A stretch of 64,000 nucleotides of DNA from Ferrimonas sp048263965 (GTDB lineage: Bacteria > Pseudomonadota > Gammaproteobacteria > Enterobacterales > Shewanellaceae), in NCBI RefSeq assembly GCF_048263965.1, contig NZ_JBLXDO010000010.1, forward strand, positions 78,448 to 142,447, written 5' to 3'. The notes beneath the pieces were generated by a model, which saw nothing but the letters and a program-made list of their open reading frames with translations, did not search any database and had not been told where the DNA came from. This document shows positions 17,091-25,173 of this stretch, in pieces. The position numbers were made by a program, and so were the translations under genes. Each line of letters begins with the position of its first letter. The stretch's first letter is position 1.

Positions 17091-17783
17091 TTACCAAAGT
17101 TCTGACACTGATTGCTCAACTTCAGAGCGCAATGCCAGCAAAATAAGTCTTTTATCCGCCCTACCCTCATCTCCTTGCCAATCCAATTGATCCAGCGTAT
17201 GGCAACACAGACTGATCAGGTCTTCAATCTTAAATGTGTCCTGAGGAATAAACACATGGTTGGATATCACCATCCCCCCACGACCGATTAAAGTCATCTG
17301 CCTCAGCACCTGAAATAGAAGCTCTTGATCCGCTTTGACCTTACCACTATCGACCAAGTCCGAAAACTGCTTCTTAAATCTTATCGTGGACATATCAAAA
17401 ATGCGCTTGAACTTTTCTCTGGTTTCCGGCCGGGCCTGATTGAATATCGCCTTATTGGTACCTATAAGATCCAGTGACGCGCTGTCTGGGTAGAACTGTC
17501 TCAAGTAAAACTGGTAGCAGTGACAACAGACAATTTTTTCCTTTGTTGACAGATCCATCCTGCCAAACTTATACATTGACTCGGCTAGAGTTTCTATGAC
17601 CGAACTGAACAGATAAACCAGCAAATCATCTTTAGAGGCAAAGGTGCGATATAAAGTGCCAGCGGTTACCTCCACCTCTTTGGCAAGCTCATTCATCGAG
17701 AACTGCAAATAGCCCTGCTCTCTGATCAACCTCATGGCGGCTTTGGCAATTTTAACCTTTCTTATCTGAGCTTTATTAAACAT
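17091..17783 (-). CDS. TetR-family transcriptional regulator (paralogue 1)
   Basis: A 230-residue TetR-type regulator. The N-terminal helix-turn-helix reads LRLI/AMRLIREQGYLQFSMNEL then VEVTAGTLYRTFASKDDLLV. The remaining ~160 residues form the ligand/dimer domain, with a cluster of Cys residues (KIVCCHCYQFYLRQ). It is clearly paralogous to the regulator at 24015-24725 over its full length: shared GTLYRTF.SKDDLLVYLF, SLDLIGTN.AIFNQA and RGGMVI.NH.F. The start at 17783 is chosen by aligning with that paralogue (MFNKAQIRKVKIAK against MENDNARKLKVAK); an ATG at 17834 would add 17 residues. It probably controls the adjacent cytochrome genes and perhaps itself. Confidence 0.85.
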   Translation of the reverse strand: MFNKAQIRKVKIAKAAMRLIREQGYLQFSMNELAKEVEVTAGTLYRTFASKDDLLVYLFSSVIETLAESMYKFGRMDLSTKEKIVCCHCYQFYLRQFYPDSASLDLIGTNKAIFNQARPETREKFKRIFDMSTIRFKKQFSDLVDSGKVKADQELLFQVLRQMTLIGRGGMVISNHVFIPQDTFKIEDLISLCCHTLDQLDWQGDEGRADKRLILLALRSEVEQSVSELW

Positions 17784-17816
17784 TTTAACGTCCAGTGTTG
17801 CGTTCTCGTGCAGATA

Positions 17817-17829
17817 GGAGCGTTGCTCC
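17817..17829. promoter_or_regulatory. Inverted repeat GGAGC-N3-GCTCC in the TetR-1 leader
   Basis: A perfect 5-bp-arm repeat (GGAGCGTTGCTCC) 34 bp upstream of the chosen TetR-1 start. It shares the GGAG-N5-CTCC core of the three 15-bp palindromes at 17999, 23871 and 24925. This suggests a related, weaker operator suited to autoregulation. Confidence 0.35.
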
Positions 17830-17998
17830 ATCACTCGTATGGCTCCACTATAACACTGAACTCAGCTGCGGCTAATTTGGCCCTGAATGGCAAAAACTCC
17901 ATCCACCTCTTGATTCAAAATACAGAGCTCACACATATGCACCTGATTTTAAATAATTAATCTTGTAATCAGATCAAGCACCTGTCGCTCCCCAAAAA

Positions 17999-18013
17999 TG
18001 GAGAAACTCTCCA
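17999..18013. promoter_or_regulatory. 15-bp palindromic operator candidate, site A
   Basis: TGGAGAAACTCTCCA: 6-bp perfect arms with a 3-bp centre. It lies in the divergent region between TetR-1 (start 17783) and the LuxR-type gene (start 18240). The reverse complement of site B is identical and site C differs by two central bases. Likely the binding site of one or both TetR paralogues. Confidence 0.6.
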
Positions 18014-18113
18014 CTTCGAACTGGGATGACAGATGTGATAACACACAGTGCATGACACAGATCACGCCCAGGGCGCCGATTCCGTATGAAGCATTCACCT
18101 CAGCAAGTCAAGG

Positions 18114-18129
18114 CGTGACGCCGATCACA
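18114..18129. promoter_or_regulatory. CRP-like site upstream of the LuxR-type gene
   Basis: CGTGACGCCGATCACA matches the CRP consensus TGTGA-N6-TCACA at 9 of 10 positions. It is about 110 bp upstream of the start at 18240. A weaker TGA-N6-TCA element lies at about 18053-18064. The intergenic stretch 17784-18239 (456 bp) otherwise contains only the two repeats described; a short frame at 17998-18207 begins inside the palindrome and looks non-coding. Confidence 0.45.
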
Positions 18130-18239
18130 CCACCAAGGCTCTGTTATCACCCCTGTGAATCTTGCGAATGGCACTCCGAAATCGGATTTAGGTTTTTCCT
18201 ACAATGACAGCCATCAAATGCCGCTATCGGAGGATGGTT

Positions 18240-18824
18240 ATGCAATCAGAATTAGGCTGGGTATTTTTCAGTGCAGGTAATGAGCATCTCTCCTACCCGA
18301 CGCGGGTGGTTGAGATTCACTTAAATGAGATAGATCAGTCACTAGTAACAGCCATCTCAGTGTCTGACCACAAGCTGAGAAAAGCCGGTGCCGGCATTGC
18401 TATTGGGCTTAAAGACTGCCTGAAAGGATCGGGGAAAATCACCGTAGGCGGACACACCTTATCGGTAAAGTCTTACTCTGTCTTTTCGTCTGACCAATCC
18501 ATGATGATAGGGTATCTGATAGTCGTCTCGAACAAGATCCAGTGTCAAAAGCTTGAACGCTTTTCGACTCAAGATGCATTAAGCCTGGCAAGTAACACCA
18601 TCCTAAAAAACAATCATGGTGGACAAGTTCCGGAAGAGCTGAAGTTAAAAACTCTTCAGGTCGTAAAAATGACCGCCCTGGGCCTAAGCGCAGGCGAAAT
18701 TGCCGATGTGCTGCACTTAACCAGCCGAGGTGTCGACTATCACCTGTCTGTTGCCAAGCAGAAAATTGGCGCCATCAACAAGCCAAACTTGATTTTTGAG
18801 GCCAGAAATTTGGGCTGGGTGTAA
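18240..18824 (+). CDS. LuxR-type helix-turn-helix regulator
   Basis: A 194-residue regulator with a C-terminal GerE/LuxR DNA-binding domain: VVKMTALGLSAGEIADVLHL then TSRGVDYHLSVAKQKIGAIN. The N-terminal ~130 residues (SELGWVFFSAGNEHLSYPTR, then CLKGSGKITVGGHTLSVKSY) match no sensor domain that I recognise; there is no receiver aspartate pattern. The ATG at 18240 has GGAGG six bases upstream; the alternative ATG at 18234 touches the ribosome site. It precedes the first tetraheme cytochrome gene by 314 bp in the same direction and is flanked by the palindrome and CRP-like site, so it is probably part of the cytochrome control circuit. Confidence 0.8.
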   Translation: MQSELGWVFFSAGNEHLSYPTRVVEIHLNEIDQSLVTAISVSDHKLRKAGAGIAIGLKDCLKGSGKITVGGHTLSVKSYSVFSSDQSMMIGYLIVVSNKIQCQKLERFSTQDALSLASNTILKNNHGGQVPEELKLKTLQVVKMTALGLSAGEIADVLHLTSRGVDYHLSVAKQKIGAINKPNLIFEARNLGWV

Positions 18825-19023
18825 CGCCTCGATCAAATTTCCACCGAAGTCATTTAGCATATTGGCTCTATGGTTCAATCTAGAGGGCAAAATTCTGGTT
18901 ATAAGCAATCCAGAGTGTTAAAGACACTATGGCATTTATGCAAGTCAGATTTAGATTTAATTTTACACAATATAATTTCCATAAAAGACAAATCCAAACC
19001 ATTTTATAAAAAACTGAGATCAA

Positions 19024-19055
19024 ATATGACCTAAAATCAGATGGTTCGGTCATAT
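19024..19055. promoter_or_regulatory. Inverted repeat upstream of the first tetraheme cytochrome
   Basis: ATATGACC (19024-19031) and GGTCATAT (19048-19055) are perfect 8-bp arms with a 16-bp spacer, ending 83 bp before the cytochrome start. It is a candidate operator distinct from the 15-bp palindrome family. The surrounding intergenic DNA is AT-rich. Confidence 0.35.
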
Positions 19056-19138
19056 TCAATCTCATTATCGCCATGATAATTACAATCCGTATGGCAAAGC
19101 CAAAAGTTGACTCTTGGTCAAAAATGGAGAATCGATCG

Positions 19139-21175
19139 ATGATCAAAAACAAAAAGGCACTATCTGGCCTACTCGCATTAATGCTTGCAGGTTGTGGCTC
19201 TGACAGCTCTACGACCGCAACACCTGGCCCCGGGCCGGACCCAACTCCAGATAACCCCGCTTGGCAATATGTTGAAAGCGGTAAAATGGCACTCGATACC
19301 AGTGGATTAACAGGCCATGTCAATGTGACCTTTGACTACATGAACGAGCAAGTATGGAAGTGGATCCGCGGGATCACCATGGACTCAAGCAAATTCTGCA
19401 TGACATTGCCAGATAACGTCACCCATCCATGTAACACAGACGTTAATGGCGACGGATTTGTCAATGCCCTCGATGCAAACCTTGCCGGTGTCATTAATCA
19501 ACAGACAGACATATCTCGAGTCGCAGCCGAAGATATTCATCGAGTATTGTCAACGAATCCCGACGGTCTGGGCGCAGGAACAGCGAGGCCAGACATATTC
19601 AAGGAGGGAAGCTACTCTGTTTTTGACCTGCTGCGCTATATGGTCGCAACTCGTGACGACATGAAGTTCGTAGGAGAGATCATTACTCCAGAAAACTCTG
19701 ACTACAATACGCATGAGTTCACTTTAGCCTACGATCGAAACGGAAATGGCAGCTTTAGCGATGAAGGAGAGGAGTCAAGTAACTGGCACTTTAGATTCAC
19801 CCAAAGCATGGGCAAGGCCGGGTTGTACAGAGACCATAGCGGGGAGATTCCGTTCAATAGAATGGATATGTTCTTGGTGAAAGAGGAACAACGCATTCGC
19901 TTCATTGACGCCTCTTCATCCTTCAAGGCCCGCCTTAAACACCTCTGGAAGAGTGAAGCAGAGCGCCTGGCCTCGAACAATGGAAAAGTCATTGTAGACA
20001 GGATTGGCTGGAGCGACGACCCAGAAAACCCAATTGCGACAAACATTGAGGTCAAGGCACACAACCTTAGGAGTGACGTGTACCAAGAGGGCGTCATTAC
20101 TAACATGGACGTATTTTTGACCCTGGCTGATATGGGACACGACTTCAGGCTCACCTGGTGGCCAACTCTGGAGACTGGCGCTATTGTTAACTCCTTCGCC
20201 TTATCCCGTGCCCCTGAACTGGGTAAGACCATAGGGCTGCGCTCCTTCGTCACCACCACTTCTGTCCTGAACGAGTTCGGCAAAGACATCTTTTTCTCAG
20301 ACCGCATGCCGGGGGTCTGTAACTTTGATGCTGTCACAGGTCGCTCCGATACGATCAACACTCCAGTGCCAATGACCGATTGCGTGCGAGATTTCTGGAG
20401 TGCATTTGGCATCGGAGGCTGGTTCGGAAACATCAACAACGATCTGTGGATGATGCCTTATGGTGCCGAAAACGTAGTCTTGTCGAAACAAGATCTAAAC
20501 AATGCCGGTTTCCATAGCCTCGGAACCAAGATCGATAGCGTTTCAAAAAACGAAATCATCCAGTGGGATTACAACTGGCGTCATAATGCGCTTGTAGACA
20601 AAGGGGTTAAAGCAGACTACATAGACTCTGACATTGTGACTTTGCGCACCCTGACTCCAGCAACGGAAGAAAACCAGAATGGCAAAGCTCCCCTGTTGAA
20701 CGAAAACCACTTTGGCTGGAAAGTGGCTGACTGCACCGTATGCCATAACGAAGAAGCAGCACCTCTGGGGCATGGTGGCTACTCTTGGCCAGTGAATGCA
20801 GCGGACGGATTCGATGAAATCCAGCCCTACTACTGTTCCACTTGCCATGGCAATAATGGTGCTCCCAAAGCCCATGGACGGGAAGCCCGCTGTTTCTGGT
20901 GCCACTCAGAAGACAAGTTACCCAAGAATCATGGACCAGCCAGCACTCGCAAGCTGCTGAAACATGAAGATAACTGGATTAATACAGTTACCACGCGTCG
21001 CAAAGCAGGAGATGACAACAATATGTATGGATTCTCCGACAACCATAGTGAAGTCCTGGAAGGAGACGAAAAAGGCTATGGCGATCGCTGGGTGTCTTCA
21101 AACAATGATTATGACTTCACCAAGAAATTCCCAGACCCATTCTCCTGTGGTACCTGCCACCAAGATAAGCAGTAA
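19139..21175 (+). CDS. Tetraheme c-type cytochrome lipoprotein (paralogue 1)
   Basis: A 678-residue exported lipoprotein with four CXXCH heme sites near the C-terminus: CTVCH (~532), CSTCH (~566), CFWCH (~585) and CGTCH (~670). It starts at ATG 19139 (GGAGA ribosome site) with signal peptide MIKNKKALSGLLALMLAGC; the residue after the lipid Cys is Gly, which favours the outer membrane. The ~500-residue N-terminal part includes Ca-binding-like loops (DVNGDGFVNALDANLAG, DRNGNGSFSDEGE) and the stretch HNLRSDVYQEGVITNMDVFL. It is paralogous to 21592-23559 in these parts and in the heme region (HFGW..ADC..CH, then RCFWCH.ED). It is not MtrC or OmcA by heme number. Electron transfer at or outside the outer membrane is inferred; the substrate is unknown. 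Confidence 0.82.
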   Translation: MIKNKKALSGLLALMLAGCGSDSSTTATPGPGPDPTPDNPAWQYVESGKMALDTSGLTGHVNVTFDYMNEQVWKWIRGITMDSSKFCMTLPDNVTHPCNTDVNGDGFVNALDANLAGVINQQTDISRVAAEDIHRVLSTNPDGLGAGTARPDIFKEGSYSVFDLLRYMVATRDDMKFVGEIITPENSDYNTHEFTLAYDRNGNGSFSDEGEESSNWHFRFTQSMGKAGLYRDHSGEIPFNRMDMFLVKEEQRIRFIDASSSFKARLKHLWKSEAERLASNNGKVIVDRIGWSDDPENPIATNIEVKAHNLRSDVYQEGVITNMDVFLTLADMGHDFRLTWWPTLETGAIVNSFALSRAPELGKTIGLRSFVTTTSVLNEFGKDIFFSDRMPGVCNFDAVTGRSDTINTPVPMTDCVRDFWSAFGIGGWFGNINNDLWMMPYGAENVVLSKQDLNNAGFHSLGTKIDSVSKNEIIQWDYNWRHNALVDKGVKADYIDSDIVTLRTLTPATEENQNGKAPLLNENHFGWKVADCTVCHNEEAAPLGHGGYSWPVNAADGFDEIQPYYCSTCHGNNGAPKAHGREARCFWCHSEDKLPKNHGPASTRKLLKHEDNWINTVTTRRKAGDDNNMYGFSDNHSEVLEGDEKGYGDRWVSSNNDYDFTKKFPDPFSCGTCHQDKQ

Positions 21176-21223
21176 ATCGCACTACCTGTGAGCCGAATGA
21201 AGATCGGTTAACGGCTGTTAATT

Positions 21224-21253
21224 AAGCCAGTTGTCAATGACAACTGGCTTTTC
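21224..21253 (+). terminator. Rho-independent terminator after tetraheme cytochrome 1
   Basis: AAGCCAGTTGTC (21224-21235) pairs with GACAACTGGCTT (21239-21250), followed by TTCT. A 12-bp perfect stem about 50 bp after the stop. Confidence 0.85.
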
Positions 21254-21483
21254 TATACACCTCGTTATGGACAGCAATTCAGAAGTAGGATTGCATCTCC
21301 TCGCTACTGCTCCATTAACTTCAATGAAAGGCTCACCAAGTAGCACTGCATCAGAGTTATAAAGAAGGAACATCTTTACATGTTCCGATTTTACCTTCCT
21401 GGCAACCATTAAAAGCAAGTCGTCAATACCAACCTTTTGTCACCTTAGGGTGAATCGCAGTCCAAATAACCAGGCGTATCGTC

Positions 21484-21511
21484 AAAAAGGGCATACCAAC
21501 ATTGGTATGCC
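21484..21511 (-). terminator. Rho-independent terminator after tetraheme cytochrome 2
   Basis: On the minus strand GGCATACCAA-TG-TTGGTATGCC is followed by CTTTTTG. It lies about 80 bp past the stop at 21592. The space between this and the converging terminator (21254-21483) holds no gene I can support. Confidence 0.8.
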
Positions 21512-21591
21512 TTCTATTTTATTCTGAGCTCATTCTTCTCAGTCAAGACAAATATCATCGCCTGACAAATGCTTGACTCAGATTCCTGGCG

Positions 21592-23559
21592 CTAGTCGTT
21601 GGGATGACAAGTTACACAGGAGTAAGGATCAGGGAAGTCCTCACTGTTGTGCCAGTCGCTGTTGATACCCGTACGTTCACCGGCTCCGTAATACTGCAGG
21701 TTATCCGCCTGGTCATGGATGGGCTGCTTAATGCCCCCCCACTCGCCATTAGGACCAGCAAGGCGCTCTGCATCCAGGGTATTCACTGCATTGGCACAAG
21801 AACCCTCTTGCATACCATCGAGGTTCAAACCGGTCACGCTGGTACCCTGGCACTCAACGTCACCAAACTTCATGAAACCCGATGCCGAACCGTGGTGAGC
21901 CATCTGATTGTCTTCGGTATGACACCAGAAGCAGCGGCTGACTTCACCATGCCCCTTCATGGCGCCATTGCTGCCGTGACAAGCGGCACACTCATAGGGC
22001 TGCTCTACCCCCAGTGAGCCCTTATGCACATCATCGTGACAGTTGCGGCAGTCGGCAATTCCCCAACCAAAGTGATCGTCGGTCAAAGGCGCAATGGCGT
22101 CATTGATGTCGGCGATTACCTGGTTTTCATAGTCTCCATCTTCATCCACGAAATGGCGTTCGGTGATGTCAAACTGACCAGGCATCCACGTCTGATAGCC
22201 AGCAAAAATCACTCCCTTTGGATAGTGCATGACCTCCTGATCAGGCATGTCGTGGTCCATGAATCCACCAAACTTGTTATACCACTCGTCGATACAGATT
22301 TGGGCGGATTCGATGGTATGGCCCTGACCGCCATGCATCCACTGACATTTGCCCTTGAGCTTAGGATCGCCTTCCCCTCTGTCGGCTGCCATCAGTGCAC
22401 TGGGGGTTGGCCATTCCAGGTCATCCAGGAAGAAGTCCTGAGTTGTAAACATTTCGCCGGTTGCCGCAGCCCAGCCCACCATTCCCTGAGCACGCAGACC
22501 ATTGACGGACGTCAGCGCGTAGTTGTTTACTTCCGCTTCCGTCGACATGGTGCCCCAATAGGTGAAGCGCACATCGGCCAATCCCTGGTCCTGAAGCGAC
22601 AGCCACACATCCATGGATGTGATCACGCCGGGCTGGAAGATGTCTGTGCGAAGGTCGTGGGCGGTCACTTCCAGGTTTTGAACTTTCACCACGTCATTGC
22701 CCTGGGCATCAATTGCCCACACCAAAGGCACAATGACTTTATCGCCGTTTGCTCGCCTACGATCCGCTTGCAGTTTGAACTGCATGTTACGACGCTCGGT
22801 CACGGCGGAATTGTATGGCTGGATGCGGATACGCATCTTGCTCTTGGCAAGGCCTAGGTCGGCGCGAACATACACCGTCTCCAGGTTTGGCGTACCCTGG
22901 AGGCGATCGAACTCGCCGTCATGCCAGATGTAGGAGGGATACCAGTCAGTGCTCCGGTTATTCAATTCGGTTTCAGACAGGGTGCCATCGCCATCGGTGT
23001 CCCAGGCGGTGCTGAGCAGATGGGTGCCAAGTTCCTCACTCCAGATCGCTTTCACATCCAGGTCGTCGCGGACGTGAGAGGCATAGAGCACCACATCCAT
23101 TACCGAGAAATGGCCTTCAGCATAGACATCGGGGCGAAGGGGAATGGGGGAGTCCGGCTGTGCCGCATAGGCCTTGATGTCATCGGCCTTCACCTTGAAG
23201 ATGTACTTACTATCATCCGGGGTAATTTTATTGCGGTTAAACTCGTTATCCGCGTATTCACCCATCGGCGTTGGGGGCTCATCACCGGTGCAATATTGAC
23301 TGATGTCGACACCGTCACCCTTGTATTCACGCTCCATACAGGGGTACCACCTGCCAAGATAGATGGTGATCTCACCGTCGAAACTGGCCTTTTGTGGCTG
23401 CACAATATCCAGTGATTGGTGAGGTTTGCTGCCCACGGGCGGCTCTACCGGGGGCACTTCCGGAGCCGTTGATTCATCACCATCGGAGCCACCGCAAGCG
23501 GTCAGCGTAGCCAATAACAGATATGACGCGCACAGTTGCGCGAGTCTACATGGTCTCAT
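21592..23559 (-). CDS. Tetraheme c-type cytochrome lipoprotein (paralogue 2)
   Basis: A 655-residue lipoprotein cytochrome with CRNCH (~504), CAACH (~523), CFWCH (~544) and CVTCH (~647). The start at 23559 has GGA about 8 bases upstream and opens with MRPCRLAQLCASYLLLATLTAC; the mature end CGGSDGDES resembles surface cytochromes of Shewanella. An EF-hand-like loop DTDGDGTLSETEL and the segment AHDLRTDIFQPGVITSMDVW align with paralogue 1, as does DHFGWGIADCRNCH. A Cys-containing insert between the third and fourth hemes (VECQGTSVTG..GSCANAV) is specific to this copy. It converges on paralogue 1, tail to tail. Palindrome site B lies 312 bp upstream, consistent with shared control. Confidence 0.82.
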   Translation of the reverse strand: MRPCRLAQLCASYLLLATLTACGGSDGDESTAPEVPPVEPPVGSKPHQSLDIVQPQKASFDGEITIYLGRWYPCMEREYKGDGVDISQYCTGDEPPTPMGEYADNEFNRNKITPDDSKYIFKVKADDIKAYAAQPDSPIPLRPDVYAEGHFSVMDVVLYASHVRDDLDVKAIWSEELGTHLLSTAWDTDGDGTLSETELNNRSTDWYPSYIWHDGEFDRLQGTPNLETVYVRADLGLAKSKMRIRIQPYNSAVTERRNMQFKLQADRRRANGDKVIVPLVWAIDAQGNDVVKVQNLEVTAHDLRTDIFQPGVITSMDVWLSLQDQGLADVRFTYWGTMSTEAEVNNYALTSVNGLRAQGMVGWAAATGEMFTTQDFFLDDLEWPTPSALMAADRGEGDPKLKGKCQWMHGGQGHTIESAQICIDEWYNKFGGFMDHDMPDQEVMHYPKGVIFAGYQTWMPGQFDITERHFVDEDGDYENQVIADINDAIAPLTDDHFGWGIADCRNCHDDVHKGSLGVEQPYECAACHGSNGAMKGHGEVSRCFWCHTEDNQMAHHGSASGFMKFGDVECQGTSVTGLNLDGMQEGSCANAVNTLDAERLAGPNGEWGGIKQPIHDQADNLQYYGAGERTGINSDWHNSEDFPDPYSCVTCHPND

Positions 23560-23870
23560 AATCATCATCCAAATTTTGATACTACAAATCCCTGGACAGG
23601 CATATAAGCGAATCCAATGTAACTTAGGGAAAAACGATAGACTGATCCTCTGTCAACTTAGAGCGACTCAGTATCTACCAGCACCAAATATTGTAAATTC
23701 GACCACGTTTTTTACCGCTAGAGGCTTCTCACCAAAGGTGCAAAACGCTTAACCTCACGCTTTTTTCTATGGGGATAACGTTTCCGCCACACTCATCAGA
23801 ATACTTTTTCACTTTCTCGCTCCCCTTGCATGATCAACACCTCACTAATGCTCGAGTGAGATCAGGGAAA

Positions 23871-23885
23871 TGGAGAGTTTCTCCA
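23871..23885. promoter_or_regulatory. 15-bp palindromic operator candidate, site B
   Basis: TGGAGAGTTTCTCCA; its reverse complement is identical to site A. It lies between the 3' end of TetR-2 and the start of tetraheme cytochrome 2 (23559), so the cytochrome is the only gene it can precede. Adjacent is a second inverted repeat, CTCACT-N8-AGTGAG (23841-23860). The rest of 23560-24014 (455 bp) shows no gene. Confidence 0.6.
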
Positions 23886-24014
23886 CCGTACTCATCATCA
23901 GACAGCCAGCAAAAATCAGAGGGAGCCCAAAGATTAATCCGCCGATCATTCGTAGCCCCCTTTGGAAGAATCAGAAATCGAATACAGCCCTATGAAATAA
24001 CCATATAAAGAGCG

Positions 24015-24725
24015 TTATCTGGCAAAAGGAAACTGAGATGAATGACCAGATGCTGACTTGTCGCGAACGGTACGCATCGCCAATAGAATGAGTCTAAAAT
24101 CACATCGTCCCTCGTTCCCAATCCAAGTCAACTGCTCCAGGACCAAATCACAAAACTCCATCAGATCTTCTATCTGATACATCTCTTTCTCGACAAATAT
24201 ATGATTTGCTATAACCATTCCGCCTCTGGAAATTACTATCAACCGTTTAATGGTCTTTTTTAACTCCTCTTTGCTACAAATCAATTTCCCCGTGAAAACC
24301 AAATTGGTGAAGTTAGCGGCCTGCCACTGAGTTGTCTCATCAAAAATCTCTTTGAATCGATTCCTGGTTTCCTGAGATGCCTGGTTAAAAATCGCAGCAT
24401 TTGTACCGATCAAGTCCAGGGATGAAAGATCTGGGTTATAGCTTCGAATATAATACTGATAGCAGATTCGACAAATCACTTTTTCTCTTTCAGAGAGGTC
24501 CATACGGTCGAACATTCTTAATGATGCTCTCAAGGATCCTACAACGGATCCGAACAGATAAACGAGCAGGTCATCTTTAGATGGGAACGTCCGATATAAT
24601 GTGCCAGGAGAAACATTAGCGGCCTTACTGAGGTCATTCATAGTAAACTGCAAGTAACCGCGTTCCCGAATCATTCCTAATGCAATTTTGGCTACTTTCA
24701 ACTTTCGAGCGTTGTCGTTTTCCAT
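24015..24725 (-). CDS. TetR-family transcriptional regulator (paralogue 2)
   Basis: A 236-residue TetR-type protein. The helix-turn-helix reads MIRERGYLQFTMNDLSKAAN then VSPGTLYRTFPSKDDLLVYL. The C-terminal domain shares with paralogue 1 SSLDLIGTNAAIFNQASQET, RGGMVIANHIFVEKE and the Cys pair KVICRICYQYYIR. It is transcribed away from octaheme cytochrome 1, with palindrome site C in the shared upstream region. The closeness of the DNA-recognition helices of the two paralogues (GTLYRTF.SKDDLL) suggests they can read the same operator. The effector is unknown. Confidence 0.86.
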   Translation of the reverse strand: MENDNARKLKVAKIALGMIRERGYLQFTMNDLSKAANVSPGTLYRTFPSKDDLLVYLFGSVVGSLRASLRMFDRMDLSEREKVICRICYQYYIRSYNPDLSSLDLIGTNAAIFNQASQETRNRFKEIFDETTQWQAANFTNLVFTGKLICSKEELKKTIKRLIVISRGGMVIANHIFVEKEMYQIEDLMEFCDLVLEQLTWIGNEGRCDFRLILLAMRTVRDKSASGHSSQFPFAR

Positions 24726-24924
24726 TGCTGGCCCCTTAGCTTGATAACTCTGTGGCAGTGGACTCTACATTCGATTCGTTGGCAAGGCGAATTCACCCGC
24801 GTCGATGAATCTGAAAATTTCACCCTTTATCTCACGAACGGCATTACCAGCAACTAGCAGCAACATACTGAAGAGATTGATTTTAAAAGAGGATTATTAA
24901 CAACCACGCCCCTTCCCAACCGAT

Positions 24925-24939
24925 TGGAGAACTTCTCCA
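24925..24939. promoter_or_regulatory. 15-bp palindromic operator candidate, site C
   Basis: TGGAGAACTTCTCCA: perfect 6-bp arms identical to sites A and B, with a different 3-bp centre. It lies 200 bp upstream of TetR-2 and 235 bp upstream of octaheme cytochrome 1, in their divergent region (24726-25173). No gene is supported in that 448-bp stretch; a longer frame into the cytochrome from 25009 lacks a signal sequence. Confidence 0.6.
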
Positions 24940-25173
24940 CTTTTTGACATAGGTAGCCAGACGATGACCTACAGTCCGTGACCTGGCCGGCCTATTCAAA
25001 CCCTGAAAATGAAACTGTTTCGCCCCAGATGCAGGTTTGTAAAGGAAATGTCACGCCTCGACCTAAGAGACACCCAGCCCATGAATCTCTGTCAGCGCGC
25101 TCACTCAGCGCCAATGCCTTTCCACGGTACGATCTATTTGCAAAGAAAAATGCGCAAAAAGGATAACCAAGTG

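Noticed and set aside
17998..18207. 69-codon open frame between TetR-1 and the LuxR gene
   Set aside because: Its ATG lies inside the 15-bp palindrome, there is no ribosome site, and the residues show no domain-like pattern.
21218..21418. 66-codon leftward frame between the converging tetraheme genes
   Set aside because: It overlaps the cytochrome 1 terminator hairpin, has no ribosome site and no recognisable pattern.
25009..25173. Upstream extension of octaheme cytochrome 1 to 25009
   Set aside because: The added 55 residues would bury the lipoprotein signal and lack a ribosome site; the ATG at 25174 fits the paralogue.
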